From Epichloe hybrida (Eukaryota > Ascomycota > Sordariomycetes > Hypocreales > Clavicipitaceae): DNA of 64,000 bases. The position numbers were made by a program, and so were the translations under genes. A model generated the notes under the pieces. The model searched no databases. It was not told where the DNA came from and saw only the letters and a program-made list of their open reading frames with translations. Shown one piece after another: positions 10,769-20,600 of the stretch (its first letter is position 1; every line of letters begins with the position of its first letter). The DNA is taken from NCBI GenBank assembly GCA_019022495.1, contig JAFEKR010000029.1, positions 620,001-684,000 of the forward strand, in the 5' to 3' direction.

Positions 10769-11748
10769 GGTTTACTGGCAGCGAGGGGGGCAGAAAGGTC
10801 GACGGCACACAACCCCTCTATATATTAATCCCGAGACGACTTGAAAGAACCAAGTCAAGTGTTTGACTTCTTCGGCCCATCGAGCTGACATGGGTGGCTG
10901 TGTGCAATGAGGAACAGGGACGGAGCGTTGTGATTGGCCATGCCCCGGGCTCTCGCATCTACGTCCGTGCCGAGCTTGCCGACTTTTGCATCGTGGCACA
11001 ATAAGAACGGTCCAACCATTGTAGAAAGCACGCCCGTATCCCTGCCGGCTTACCGGCGGGTGGCGGTCTGGACCTTTCTTTCGGGGCTTAGACGGCCAGT
11101 ACATGTATGTATGTATGTAGATGGGTGGAAGGGGAGCGAAGGGGAGCGAAGGGGAGCGAAGGGGAGCGAAGGGAAGGATCCGTCCACACGTCCTTTGATG
11201 CCTCACGGTATCTGACATCATCATCTCAACCTCAATGACGGCATTTTTTAGCGTCAAGATTGACTCATTGCTCTCTTGTTCTCTTGCCCTTTCTGCGGGC
11301 CTGCTCTGCGCAGCCTCGTGGACCCAAAATGGACTCGGAAAGCTTCCACCAGGCTTATGTACACACGTTGTGTTCGGATCGTCGCCACATGTCATCACCG
11401 ACAATGGCCACAGGGTAGAGCCCGCGCCTAAGCATGATCAATTGGTATACAGAGTGCGGAGTAGAAGAGCATGTACACATTTACCCGCGGTTTTATCGCC
11501 GAGTCCAGCGTCCAATTGCAGAAGTCTGCATGCAATGGGAAATGCAGCATGGGAAACGTGCGGTCGTGAGTCGTGACGAGAATGAGTTACACAAGGCCAA
11601 GGCCCATCCATCCATCACGTGATGTTTTTCTTTCTTTTCCTTTCTTCTTGAATCGCAGGCTCACCCCTCCATCTGACACTGTCTCAACACGGCCTTGCGT
11701 TGCCGACCTCAAACAAGACCCCGTTTCCCGCCTCTGGACGCTGCCTCC
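10769..11748. other. Intergenic region upstream of the isopentenyl phosphate kinase
   Basis: No gene supported. Contains an ATGT simple repeat at about 11,101-11,119, a 10 bp tandem array at 11,131-11,170, and a pyrimidine-rich promoter-like stretch near 11,624-11,660 (TTTCTTTCTTTTCCTTTC). A 210-codon open frame on the minus strand (10,772-11,404) is rejected: it runs through the repeats and has no recognisable domain. Confidence 0.5.
11131..11170. repeat. Four perfect copies of GGGGAGCGAA
   Basis: Four exact 10 bp direct repeats back to back, just after an ATGT microsatellite. Purine-rich on the plus strand. Confidence 0.98.
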
Positions 11749-12687
11749 ATGGCGACTGTGATAGTCAAACTTGGCGGCGCTGCCATCACGCAAAAGTCCA
11801 AGGCAGACACTCTGTCACCCGATCTGGACACTTTGGTAGCCGGCATCGCTCAAGTCTACCGAGATGAGCTTCGTCCAAGAGGGACAAGATTGATTCTGAT
11901 TCATGGAGCCGGTAGTTTTGGGCATCCCCCGGCCAAAAAGTATCGAGTCAAGGCTGGCTGGTCGACGACAAGGCCGAATGAGCGAACAAGCGTGAATGAT
12001 GTCACAAAGGATGAGAGGCATCGACAACAAGTGGAACAACGAGAGAGCGTCAAATTCGGCATGGCTTTCACAAGACAACGTGTGCTCCAATTGCATCATC
12101 ACGTCTTGCAGCGGCTACAAGACCGGGGCCGATTACCCGTGTTGTCAGTATCACCATACGACACGGTTGAGACGGACCGGGGAGAGTTGACGCTAGAATC
12201 AGGCAGTCGTCTGGTGACTCGGGTGCAAAAGCTGTTAGCGCAAGGGTTCATTCCTGTGCTATTTGGCGATGCCGTCCTTGACATTGCCTTGGGGACTACC
12301 ATTCTCTCGGGAGACGCGCTGATGCACAAGCTGGCTACAGAGCTGCTTGAGGTACGGCGATGCGTCTTCGTCACAGATGTAGCGGGCATTTACACGAGAG
12401 ACCCGAAAAGATTTGAAGACGCGACTTTGATACATCAGTTACGCTGTAGCTCCGAGCAAGAAATTGACGAAAGCGACGCGTCGGCAGGCGTGGACGACGT
12501 GACGGGAGCCATGAGCAGCAAATGGCAATGGACGAAGCGCATCATGGCTGATGCGCCTCACATACGCCAGGTTGTCATTTGCCAAGCGTCCGACTCGGAC
12601 AAAGCATTGTGTGTGACTGGAGAGGGCGTCGATGGGAGTGATGATTGTGGCGATATTACCCATACCTGGACCACGATTCTTCGATGA
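11749..12687 (+). CDS. Isopentenyl phosphate kinase (amino acid kinase fold)
   Basis: Likely phosphorylates isopentenyl phosphate (or dimethylallyl phosphate) to the diphosphate with ATP, feeding isoprenoid synthesis. Single exon, 312 residues. The start at 11749 was chosen over an in-frame ATG 54 nt upstream because the family N-terminus begins right after it (VIVKLGGAAIT, residues 4-14). The GAGSFGH motif at residues 53-59 ends in the His (59) that is catalytic in archaeal enzymes and separates this family from other amino acid kinases. Further family blocks are FGDAVLD...GTTILSGDALMHKLA and VFVTDVAGIYTRDP, for nucleotide and phosphate binding. A polar, Arg/Glu-rich insert at about residues 75-103 (just after GAGSFGHPPAKKY) is longer than in archaeal forms. 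No terpenoid genes lie next to it. Specificity is inferred from family. Confidence 0.88.
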   Translation: MATVIVKLGGAAITQKSKADTLSPDLDTLVAGIAQVYRDELRPRGTRLILIHGAGSFGHPPAKKYRVKAGWSTTRPNERTSVNDVTKDERHRQQVEQRESVKFGMAFTRQRVLQLHHHVLQRLQDRGRLPVLSVSPYDTVETDRGELTLESGSRLVTRVQKLLAQGFIPVLFGDAVLDIALGTTILSGDALMHKLATELLEVRRCVFVTDVAGIYTRDPKRFEDATLIHQLRCSSEQEIDESDASAGVDDVTGAMSSKWQWTKRIMADAPHIRQVVICQASDSDKALCVTGEGVDGSDDCGDITHTWTTILR

Positions 12688-13096
12688 CATGATCACCGCC
12701 AATGCATGGCCTCGCTGCTCCCTCGATACTTATGTAACCCAATCACGCTTATAGTTCAGTTCTCGGCGTCGCAGTTTGACTTTCAATATGCGCACTAAAG
12801 GCGCTGTGATGCGCAGCTGCAACTTTCTTCGTCAAACCAATAAACTGGCTGACGCGGCTTATAGGGTGTTTGTTGACTGGCCACGTCTTGCCTTTGACCC
12901 CTTGTTCTACATCACTTGATCACTTCTCCAGACACTGCCCTAGACAGCAGCGTAGTATCCCTTTGCAATGGCTTCCAGTCCACGATACCGTGCTCTATCC
13001 GAAGCCGCTTCTCACCAGAAGCTTCTTCGAGTATCGCAGAAAGCGAAAAAGTTGAACTTGATTATCTTACCTAACTTTACTAATACAGACAGTCTC
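12688..13096. other. Intergenic region after the isopentenyl phosphate kinase
   Basis: Holds the 3' UTR of the kinase and about 300 bp without a supported gene. An open frame begins at 12,968 on the plus strand, but most of it is the mirror of the better minus-strand reading at 13,097-13,261. Confidence 0.5.
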
Positions 13097-13261
13097 CTAG
13101 AGCTCGTGGCCGTACTCGTCGCTGCATTCCATGGCCATGTTGTCCCGGCCGATGTTGTCGAGCATGAAGTTGACTTGCGTCACGTTAAAGGTGGCGCCTT
13201 GGACCTTTTTGTGGAAGGACAAGTTTTTGACTTGGACGACCTCGTGGCGGCGGCTTTGATT
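13097..13261 (-). pseudogene. Orphan coding-like exon with no visible start
   Basis: Minus-strand frame of 54 codons ending in TAG (13099-13097). Its third positions are mostly C or G, much more biased than the other five frames, which points to real coding history. The peptide contains two NVTQ/HEVVQV-like beta-strand stretches and one Cys near the end (MECSDEYGHEL), and looks like the C-terminal part of a small secreted beta protein; I do not recognise it. Upstream in frame a TAG appears after about 10 codons and there is no ATG before a TATA-like box near 13,380. Possible explanations are an unseen upstream exon, a lost start codon, or a gene remnant. Confidence 0.35.
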
Positions 13262-13748
13262 TTGAGGAGGTTGTTTTTTATTCTATTTTGGCGCTGGGTT
13301 TGTTGTGTGATAAGAAAGGGGGTGGATGAAGGATGATGGATTGTACTTGACTTGAGTGGGTGTGCGTGCCCCACGCTCTTATATGTAGGAATCGTGGCCC
13401 GGCTTGCTTTCTTTTACCCCTTGTCCATTGTCTTTTCTCGTGCTCGAAACCCAAGTTTAGAAGCGGGTAGTTGGTTTGGGCATGGCGTCGAGGACAAGAT
13501 CAAGGCCAAGCGAGGTTATGAGGCAAGGGGCTTCTTGTTTCCCGTCCTTGCCGCGCCCCATGATCATGTCAAAAAGTCTGGGGCAACTCGACGTCTGTGA
13601 TTCGTATATGTAATATTCACATACATACATATCAGTTGGTGTCATCAACATTCTTCAGAGAGGGAAAAGCCGCGCATCACCATCATTGAAACCATTGGTT
13701 TTTATTGCCGGTATCCTGGCCGTTGCCGTCTTAGTCTTGGCAGCAGTT
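13262..13748. promoter_or_regulatory. Region upstream of the orphan exon, with a TATA-like box on the minus strand
   Basis: On the minus strand, ACATATAAGAG lies at about 13,376-13,386 and is followed by a C/A-rich, leader-like stretch down to the orphan exon, which would suit a transcription start near 13,340-13,350. No ATG occurs in that leader. ACATACATACATAT at 13,620-13,633 is a short simple repeat. Nothing else is supported. Confidence 0.35.
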
Positions 13749-14687
13749 CTACTTGCCAAAGTTTGCGTCAATCAATTCGAGGGTCTTGCCATAGGCAACA
13801 CTGATGCCTTGGACTGTATGGCCAACGCCCGAGGGCCCGGGATCGTTCAATTCTGTGACGGGACGCACTTGATCAACGCCAACCTCGAGAATAGTTCCCC
13901 CAACATAGTCCTTGCTGGTGATCAAGTCGAGAATCACGTTGGCTACGCGCTCCTTGGTGACCCACTGGTCCACACTCTCCTCAACCCATGCCAATTTATC
14001 CTCTTCCCAGATTGGCGTCTTCACGATTCCTGGAGCGACTCCACTGACTCGAATGTGCATGGCAGGCTCAAGGGCAGCCAAGCAACGGATGAAGCCCGAA
14101 ATAGCATGCTTGCTGGCCGAGTACAATGGAATGGGCAGCAGAGGCATCTGTGCCGCACTTGAAGATATGAGCACCACCACCCCATGGCCCAGCTTCTGGC
14201 GTTTAAACGAGTCAATCGCCAGCTGCGTAGCGCGTATTGGATGCGTGACATTGACGTCAATGCACTTGAAAGATGATGCCTGCGTTGTATCGGCACCTTG
14301 ATTCGGATACCAGAAGTTCGACACACCCTAGAGACAAATGTCAGCTCGGAATCGTTGAAAACGCAGATGAGTCTGGAGAGAAGACGGAACCTGTGGCTCG
14401 AATATTCCAGCCCCTGGAATGACAATGTCGAGGCGACCGAATTCCTTGATTGCGTGGCTGAACGAGCTGTCCAGCCCTTGCCACTTGGTGACGTCCGTCT
14501 GGATAAAGGAGGCACGCGCCTCGCCCTCGTGAGCAGCTCCAACGAGATGGGTCAACTCCTTGCTCGCCTTCACATCCGCAACCACCACGTTGCAACCTCG
14601 TTTCAAAAGCTGGCGAGTGACTTCCAAGCAGATGCCAGATGCTCCGCCCGTCACCAGCGCAGTCTTGTCACGAACATCAAGCGCCAT
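13749..14687 (-). CDS. Short-chain dehydrogenase/reductase, 15-PGDH-like fungal subgroup
   Basis: NAD(P)-dependent oxidoreductase of the classical SDR fold; substrate unknown. Exons on the minus strand are 14687-14391 and 14327-13749, joined in phase 0 to 291 residues. The 63 nt intron has a GTTCCG donor, CTGAC branch site and CTAG acceptor. The Rossmann motif is TGGASGIC at residues 13-20, with Cys where most SDRs have the last Gly. The usual NNAG reads PGAG (residues about 91-95). The catalytic Ser lies in ISSSAAQ (154-156) and YSASK gives Tyr168 and Lys172. PGIVKTP follows. PGAG-ifEP, THPIRATQLAI and the C-terminal NDPGPSG are typical of a fungal group often called 15-hydroxyprostaglandin dehydrogenase-like, so the changed motifs may be normal for the group. 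No pathway neighbours. Confidence 0.9.
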
Positions 14688-15718
14688 TGTTTCCGCGGCA
14701 GAAGCTCCAACGACTAAGTTTCCTTTTTTCGAGGGGTTTGAATATGTATGGCATGCGAAGCCATGTATTTGTATTTCTGGCGAACGACAACATCATGTAT
14801 ATACGTGGTCTGCGCCATCCGTTCAGTGACGCTGCGTGGGTCATAACTCATTATTCTTCGCATGTTTCCGACGGCTGCAGTCAGCAAAGGTGGCAGAGTC
14901 TGCATTCGACCCCACGGCCAGGCTCATCTTCGTGCTGATGTCGTGTAGCTCCCGAACGCTGTTTTCTCTCGCCTGCGCCACGCTGAGGACGACGCGGCAT
15001 CAAACCTGGTGGATGGGAGGGTGGTACAGAGTACTCCGTACTCGTAGTCTTGGCCCCTTTGCTCTTCACTTGCAATGCTCACTCGCTCCAAGACGTGACA
15101 TCTGGATGGGTTTCGAAGCAAGCATGTCCACCTGATAAAACGTGCTGGAGGGTCTCCAGTCAATGCAGGCTGATGAATGAAGTGGCCCTTGTTGTCGCCG
15201 CCGAAGAAACACGCAGCTGTTACACCGTCACCGTGGCCGACTTCGCCATCCATCATGCATGTGTCAGTCAGCAGATGATGTCGACGTGTTGGCCCGAGAA
15301 AAGAGGTGCAGCCGGCTGGCCACTGACTTGTGCGTTTATCATCCCTTATGTGCCTTGCAACACACGCCCCCAGCTCCTGGGTAGTAATTCTTGCCTAGAG
15401 CTATTGTTGCTAGGGCTTCCTGCGTGGTGGTTTTTTCAAGAGCTTGCATGGGGTACGGGTCCTATGTGAGATTCTGTTGCGAGGCACAGATCTCCCGGGC
15501 TCGTAATTGCTGCACGTGATGCAATGGAAGAAGTCTCCCTGATCGGTGGACATATAGAGTGAAGATATCGTCACACCTTGGTTCTAGTGTGGTCGTGTTT
15601 GCCTTTTATAGGGAGAGCAGGACAAGGCCCGAGTCATGTGCCTAGGCTTTACCTGAGTAGGCGCCGTCCCAGTGAAATTGGTCATTATACAAAAATAAGT
15701 TGACATCTTTTACCCTCT
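14688..15718. other. Intergenic region between the dehydrogenase and tRNA-Ala
   Basis: About 1 kb without a supported gene. It carries the dehydrogenase promoter, one CAGAGTACTCCGTAC palindromic motif at 15,026-15,041, and overlapping short open frames on both strands (the longest, 139 codons at 15,050, has no domain or splice support). The last 200 bases before the tRNA are moderately AT-rich. Confidence 0.5.
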
Positions 15719-15808
15719 GGGGGAATAGTGTAGGGGTTATCGCGTCCGCTTTGCATCCCCTGGTTTGCTACTTGCGGAAGGTCCGGGGTTCAATTCCCCG
15801 TTTCTCCA
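15719..15808 (+). tRNA. tRNA-Ala(UGC) with a 17 nt intron
   Basis: Folds as a full cloverleaf. Acceptor stem GGGGGAA (15719-15725) pairs with TTTCTCC (15801-15807), including the G3-U70 pair that marks alanine tRNAs; discriminator A at 15808. D stem GTG/CGC. Anticodon stem TCCGC (15745-15749) / GCGGA (15774-15778). Anticodon TGC at 15752-15754. The T arm CGGGG-TTCAATT-CCCCG (15784-15800) is perfect. The intron sits at the usual place, one base after the anticodon (15756-15772). The mature length is 73 nt. Internal A box (TAGTGTAGGGGTTA) and B box (GGTTCAATTCC) are present. Confidence 0.93.
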
Positions 15809-15812
15809 TGAT

Positions 15813-15835
15813 GCGAACGATGGTTCGCTTTTTTT
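15813..15835 (+). terminator. Pol III terminator: T7 tract after a 6 bp hairpin
   Basis: Seven T at 15829-15835 end the tRNA transcription unit. Directly before it GCGAAC (15813-15818) and GTTCGC (15823-15828) form a 6 bp stem with a GATG loop. The T run alone is enough for RNA polymerase III; the hairpin is an extra. Confidence 0.8.
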
Positions 15836-15908
15836 GGTCTCTGTTCAATTTCCCTGACAATCAAGTGAACTGTTTCCCAATCCGTCATGCTCGCCTGTGT
15901 ATCACGTA

Positions 15909-16012
15909 GGCACGGTTCGTAGGCACGGTTCACAGGCACGGTTCACAGGCACGGTTCACAGGCACGGTTCACAGGCACGGTTCACAGGCACGGTTCACAG
16001 GCACGGTTCACG
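15909..16012. repeat. Eight 13 bp tandem repeats (GGCACGGTTCACA)
   Basis: Eight head-to-tail units of exactly 13 bp; the first ends CGTA instead of CACA and the last ends CACG. It starts 74 bp after the tRNA T-run and ends about 120 bp before the sharp shift to AT-rich, TpA-rich DNA. CpA and CpG dinucleotides are intact here. Confidence 0.97.
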
Positions 16013-16636
16013 AGCAGAAGTCACGACAAATGCGTCGATAACAAGCAAGTACATACATACATGTATGTAAAGAAAGAGGACCAACCAGCCAGGAAGAACT
16101 GTTGCACCCACAAGGGCATAATTGATCCCTGCCGCACGATAGTCTCACTACTCAACTAGCTGAGACAAGAGTCCACTCCTAGCTAGTCATTTTCTATGAT
16201 CTCTGTAACTACATAGTATGTTTTAGCACTATATTAGTACCCTACCTATAGTAAAGGTACTTAGGTATTTAAGCTATAGTTCGCACCCTCTTATAGGGTT
16301 AGATAACTTAATAAAGGTAGTTATATTAAACCCTAGCTTTATAGTCTAATATAGTAGTAATTACATAGTGTTTATAATTATTATACCTTTCTTCTAAATT
16401 AGTACTCTTCTCTTTAAATTAACTAATTATTTAATCTTTAAATAAATTAGTATATACCTAGCAAAAGAGAGGCCTAATTTATTAATATTATAATTAAGTA
16501 ACCCTAGCACACTAGGATTAATACTACCTTTTACTAGTTTAATAACAATACTATAGGATATCTTATAATAGCTAAGGAATCTTTAAAAGGTAATAAGCTA
16601 GCTATTAAGCTATAAAAGCTTTACTATTAGGACTTA
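16013..16636. other. Transition into AT-rich, RIP-like DNA; no gene
   Basis: Composition is normal to about 16,190 and then becomes dense in TA/TAG/CTA. An ACATACATACATGTATGT palindrome lies at 16,051-16,068. The remaining 450 bases hold no open frame or recognisable element and form the host sequence into which element A inserted. Confidence 0.6.
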
Positions 16637-16964
16637 TGTTAAAAATAAGACCTATTTTTAGCCCTTTTCTAGTTAAAGAACCTTCTTATTACTAGCTTGC
16701 TTTGCAAGTCTGACAGCTGCACTGCAGCTGTCAACAGTCGCGACCGACCGTGTGGATGACTAATTAGTCAATTGCGTTATGGCTATAAGTGTGGCTACAA
16801 CCACGCCACTAGTAATTAGGTAAGCTAGGGTGACGTAAGCTAGGGTGACGTAAGCAGGTTACCCTACATATAACTTACCCTATAGCTATCTTTGACAGCG
16901 ATTTTCTCTTTATCTAGAGGTCATACAAAAGTTTCACATATAGCAAATTAAAGCTTAAAGATAG
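16637..16964 (+). repeat. Left LTR of element A, part 1
   Basis: Matches the start of the right LTR (from 29701). It contains a direct repeat GTAAGCTAGGGTGAC at about 16,821-16,852. It ends at GATAG, the target duplicated by the B1 insertion. Confidence 0.92.
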
Positions 16965-17273
16965 TGTTGGATTCACAGGGTATTGAATTCAATGTGTAAT
17001 ACAGTCGTAAGCCTGAAGAATAGTATCATTATCGATTATCTATTCTAGGCTGCGTTGTCTGTTGTTATAATTGATTAAGTTGTTAGAAAAGAGAGGTAAA
17101 AAGCTAGAAGTTATAATATATAAAGGGAAAAGGGGTTACGCATTTATATCCCTATATTTCCTAGCTAATTAACATGCTAGGTTATAGGTTACGTGTAGGG
17201 TCCGCGCGTGGCCTAAGCTTCTGCTAGGTAATTATAGCTATGATGCGTAATTAATATTACCTTTGTTTTAACA
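16965..17273. repeat. B1 left LTR (309 bp)
   Basis: TGTTGGATTCACAGG at the start and TTTTAACA at the end. Lightly mutated in its first half and heavily in its second. Confidence 0.93.
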
Positions 17274-17699
17274 CTAGAACTTCTCTCTTTTAATATAATT
17301 ATTAACACGCGATATTAATCGTAGAAATAAAAAGAAAGATAGGTTAAGAATATGATTAATAGGGGATATAAAGAAAAGAACTTATAGCCTATCTAGGCGT
17401 ATAGTTACTAATAAAAGGGAAATAATAATCTTGCTTAGCCTATAAGCCTATATAAGGATAAGTAGGTCCTTCTAAATCCCTTCTTTCCTTAAAATAACAT
17501 ATATACTACATTATAGCGTATATATAATATCTTCCTCCTCCTTAGCAATACCTTTATCCTCCTACGCACTACTATTAATTTCTATAGTTTACTAGGAGGG
17601 CCTAGTAGGCTAGCGTAGTTATAGCTGCTAGGGATATTAACTATAGGGGTGTAAATCCCTTGCGTATTACTATCTTATCCCTATAGCTACCCTCCTAGA

Positions 17700-20600
17700 A
17701 AATTATGTTTTCCTCTTACTATATATATGTTACGCGTAGGTAACCTATCTCTCTATCTAGATAGTTATCTAGTTAGTTAAGATAAAGCTCTTAAGGGCCT
17801 TATTAGGTAATACCTTTGTAAAGGTATTAGCTAGGTTATTCTCTTTATTAATCTATTAGATTTTATAGAGTTCTTAGCGTTTATATAACTATTAAAGGGC
17901 TATAATATTAATTATTAGGCGTTTCTCCTTTGTTATACTAAGCTTAATAAGGCACTTATATAAGGAGTATAAATCTATATATATAATAACTAGGATCTTT
18001 AGGAGCTTTAGTTAGTTAGTAACTAAGTTTAGGGTGGTTATAATTATATAAGCTATATTAACACTAGCTACTATACTATAGACTTCTAAGGTAAGCACGC
18101 TTTATATAACTCTCTTACTCTTTATTAAGCTAAAGTATATAATATTACCTTTAATTATAAACTTACTATTAGTATAGTCTTTATTTACTAGGATAAGTAT
18201 ATATCCTAGTTATAAGGATAGGTCCTAGTTATTAGTAAAGGATCTATCTATAAAGGTAAAGAGCTTTGCCTTCTTAAGGTTAATTAGGATAAATATTAGA
18301 CCTCTCTCTAGGTAATTTATCTGCTACTTTAGGCAGTAATTAAGGGCTTTCACATTCTCTAGGGTTAGCTCCTAGTGTTATATAGTAATAAATAGGTTAA
18401 AGTAAGCCTCTAGTTAGTAAATTAAGGTAATATAAGCGCCTTAGGCCCTTTACTTAATATATTTACGCTTTAAGTTAGTTATTAGAACTAACTCTAACTT
18501 ATTACTCTACCCTTTCTACTAGATCTTAATAGTATTATTCTCTAGTAAGATAATACTACTATTAAATATAAGAGAGTAGTCCTAAGTTAGGAATTACTTT
18601 AGCTTTACATTAAAGCTTACTATAGTAAGCTAGGTCTCTTCCTTCTTAGAGAACTTCTTATCTAAGAGGCTAATTATATTATTAGTCTATATTCTAATAT
18701 AAGCAAAGTTAGGGCTTTCCTTTGTAGTTATAAGTAGGTAGGGATTATATATAGAGGTTTCTATCTAGAGGTTCTCTCTATAATACTTATAATATATAAC
18801 CCACTAGTGTGTTCCTACCTTTATAAGCCTATAGAGGGGTTTTATAACCCTTAAGATTATACTAGGTGGGTAGAGATACCATATCTAAATTAGTAAGCGC
18901 GCTAGGATTAGCCACTCTAGCAATGTATAGGCCTGTACATAAGCCTAATAGATATCTCTTAGCTAGATAAGGAATTTCCTTAATCTTACTAATAGGGCTA
19001 TCACGAGGATAAGACGTTAGCTTGCGCGTTAAATCATTAGGGCCTGTGTAAGAATAGCCTATTTCCCTTTATCCTTATATCCTTAGATTATAAGGCATGA
19101 CTTTTTATAGGGTTTTGTTATCTTACCTTTAATCTTATTAATAATTTAGGAATTAAAGATTTAAATTCTACTATGTTCTTCCTTATTAAACATAATAAAT
19201 TTAAACATACCTTACTTAATTAGGGCGTTAATTTCTGCTTTTGTTAATAGCTTAAAAGGTTTGCTAGGGGTCTTAATAATTCCTTCCTTATATAGCTTAA
19301 TTATAAGAGCTAGGTTACTATATTCTTTTGCTAATAGGAAGGTATTAGCACCTTAAGGTATTATAGGAGGGTTCTTCTATAGCCTTCCGCGTCCTTACTT
19401 TAGTAGTATTAGTAGCACTATATTCTTATTATAGGCCTCTTACCCTTTTTCTCCTTTCTCTTTACTAGGCTTTGCTATTTTCTTTACACTAGGATTATTA
19501 TAGTAAGGCTTAATAGATATTAACCTAAAGGTCTTTAGGCCTCTAAGTATATTAAGTATATAGCTTTCTCTAGTAATTACTAGTAGCTTATATAGACTTA
19601 CCTATCCCTTACCTTCTTACTAGACCTTAACCTTTAATCTAAGTAGTAAGCTAAGGGTCTTTAAGGTATCTAGGCTATTACGTTTAGCAAGGGCCTTATT
19701 AACCTTCTGGATAGTATAGAGTCTCTTAATCTCTTTAGTAGCCTTCTATACTATAATTACATGCTATGTAATATTAGGTAATAGTAGGGACTTATTTATT
19801 ATATATAGGTAAGCTCTAAAGATAAGGAGGGTTAGGATAAGACTATTAGGGCCTGCGGTATTATTTAGGGCCTTAATTACTATTTAAAGGGCAATAGGTT
19901 TTAGTATTATAGGGTATTTGCGTCTAATTATATTATAGGCTCTTTAGAGTAGCCTATAATACCTTTTAACTTTCCCTATGCTATGGTATGCCTTAACAGG
20001 GACTTCCTTAATTAAAATTAATATTAAAGCTATAAATTATCTAAATTTATTACTATAGAAGTTTATTCTAGCATTTATGATAATAAAGTCTAGGGGGCCT
20101 AGGTAAGTATTAATCTAGTATATCTAGAGGGCTTCCTAGGTTGTTTTTATAGAGATATTATTAAGGAATTTCACTATGTTAAACGCTATGGCCATATCTA
20201 TAGTATAGAGTATAGGGTAGTTACTATCTAGGTAGAAGATATTTACTATTACTTTATAATTAAAGCTACACTTATCCTTAAGGGTAAACTTAAAGTAATT
20301 AAGGCTATTTACGTGTATTTAGTATTAGTAGTAAATTCTTATTAGCTCCCTAATAGCTTTAATATTAATATTATACCTTAATTTATAGAGAACCTTATGT
20401 AGATGTTAGATTAATAGATGTCTAAAGCGGCGGTATAATTACTATAGCTTACCTTCTATAAGGTAGCTCTAAGCAACTGCTTTTTCTTTCTGTGTAAGAA
20501 GCATCTAGGTGTGGCCTTATTCGCGTATGATAGGCACTTTAATGTTTTCTTGTTGTAGTGTGTTCTTAGAGATATTAAAGTTAATCTTTAGATAGTCTAT

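Noticed and set aside
12968..13336. Plus-strand 122-codon open frame
   Set aside because: Most of it mirrors the minus-strand exon at 13,097-13,261, which has the stronger third-position bias; no domain seen.
14628..14651. Loss of dehydrogenase function because of the TGGASGIC and PGAG motifs
   Set aside because: The catalytic Ser, Tyr and Lys are intact and this fungal subgroup is known to vary at these positions.
11749..14687. A terpenoid gene cluster formed by the isopentenyl phosphate kinase and the dehydrogenase
   Set aside because: No terpene cyclase, prenyltransferase, P450 or transporter is present, and the other neighbours are housekeeping genes.
15050..15469. 139-codon open frame between the dehydrogenase and the tRNA
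   Set aside because: No recognisable domain, no coding bias and an equally long antisense frame.
15909..16012. CRISPR-like array
   Set aside because: The 13 bp units are directly adjacent with no spacers; a plain tandem repeat in a eukaryote.
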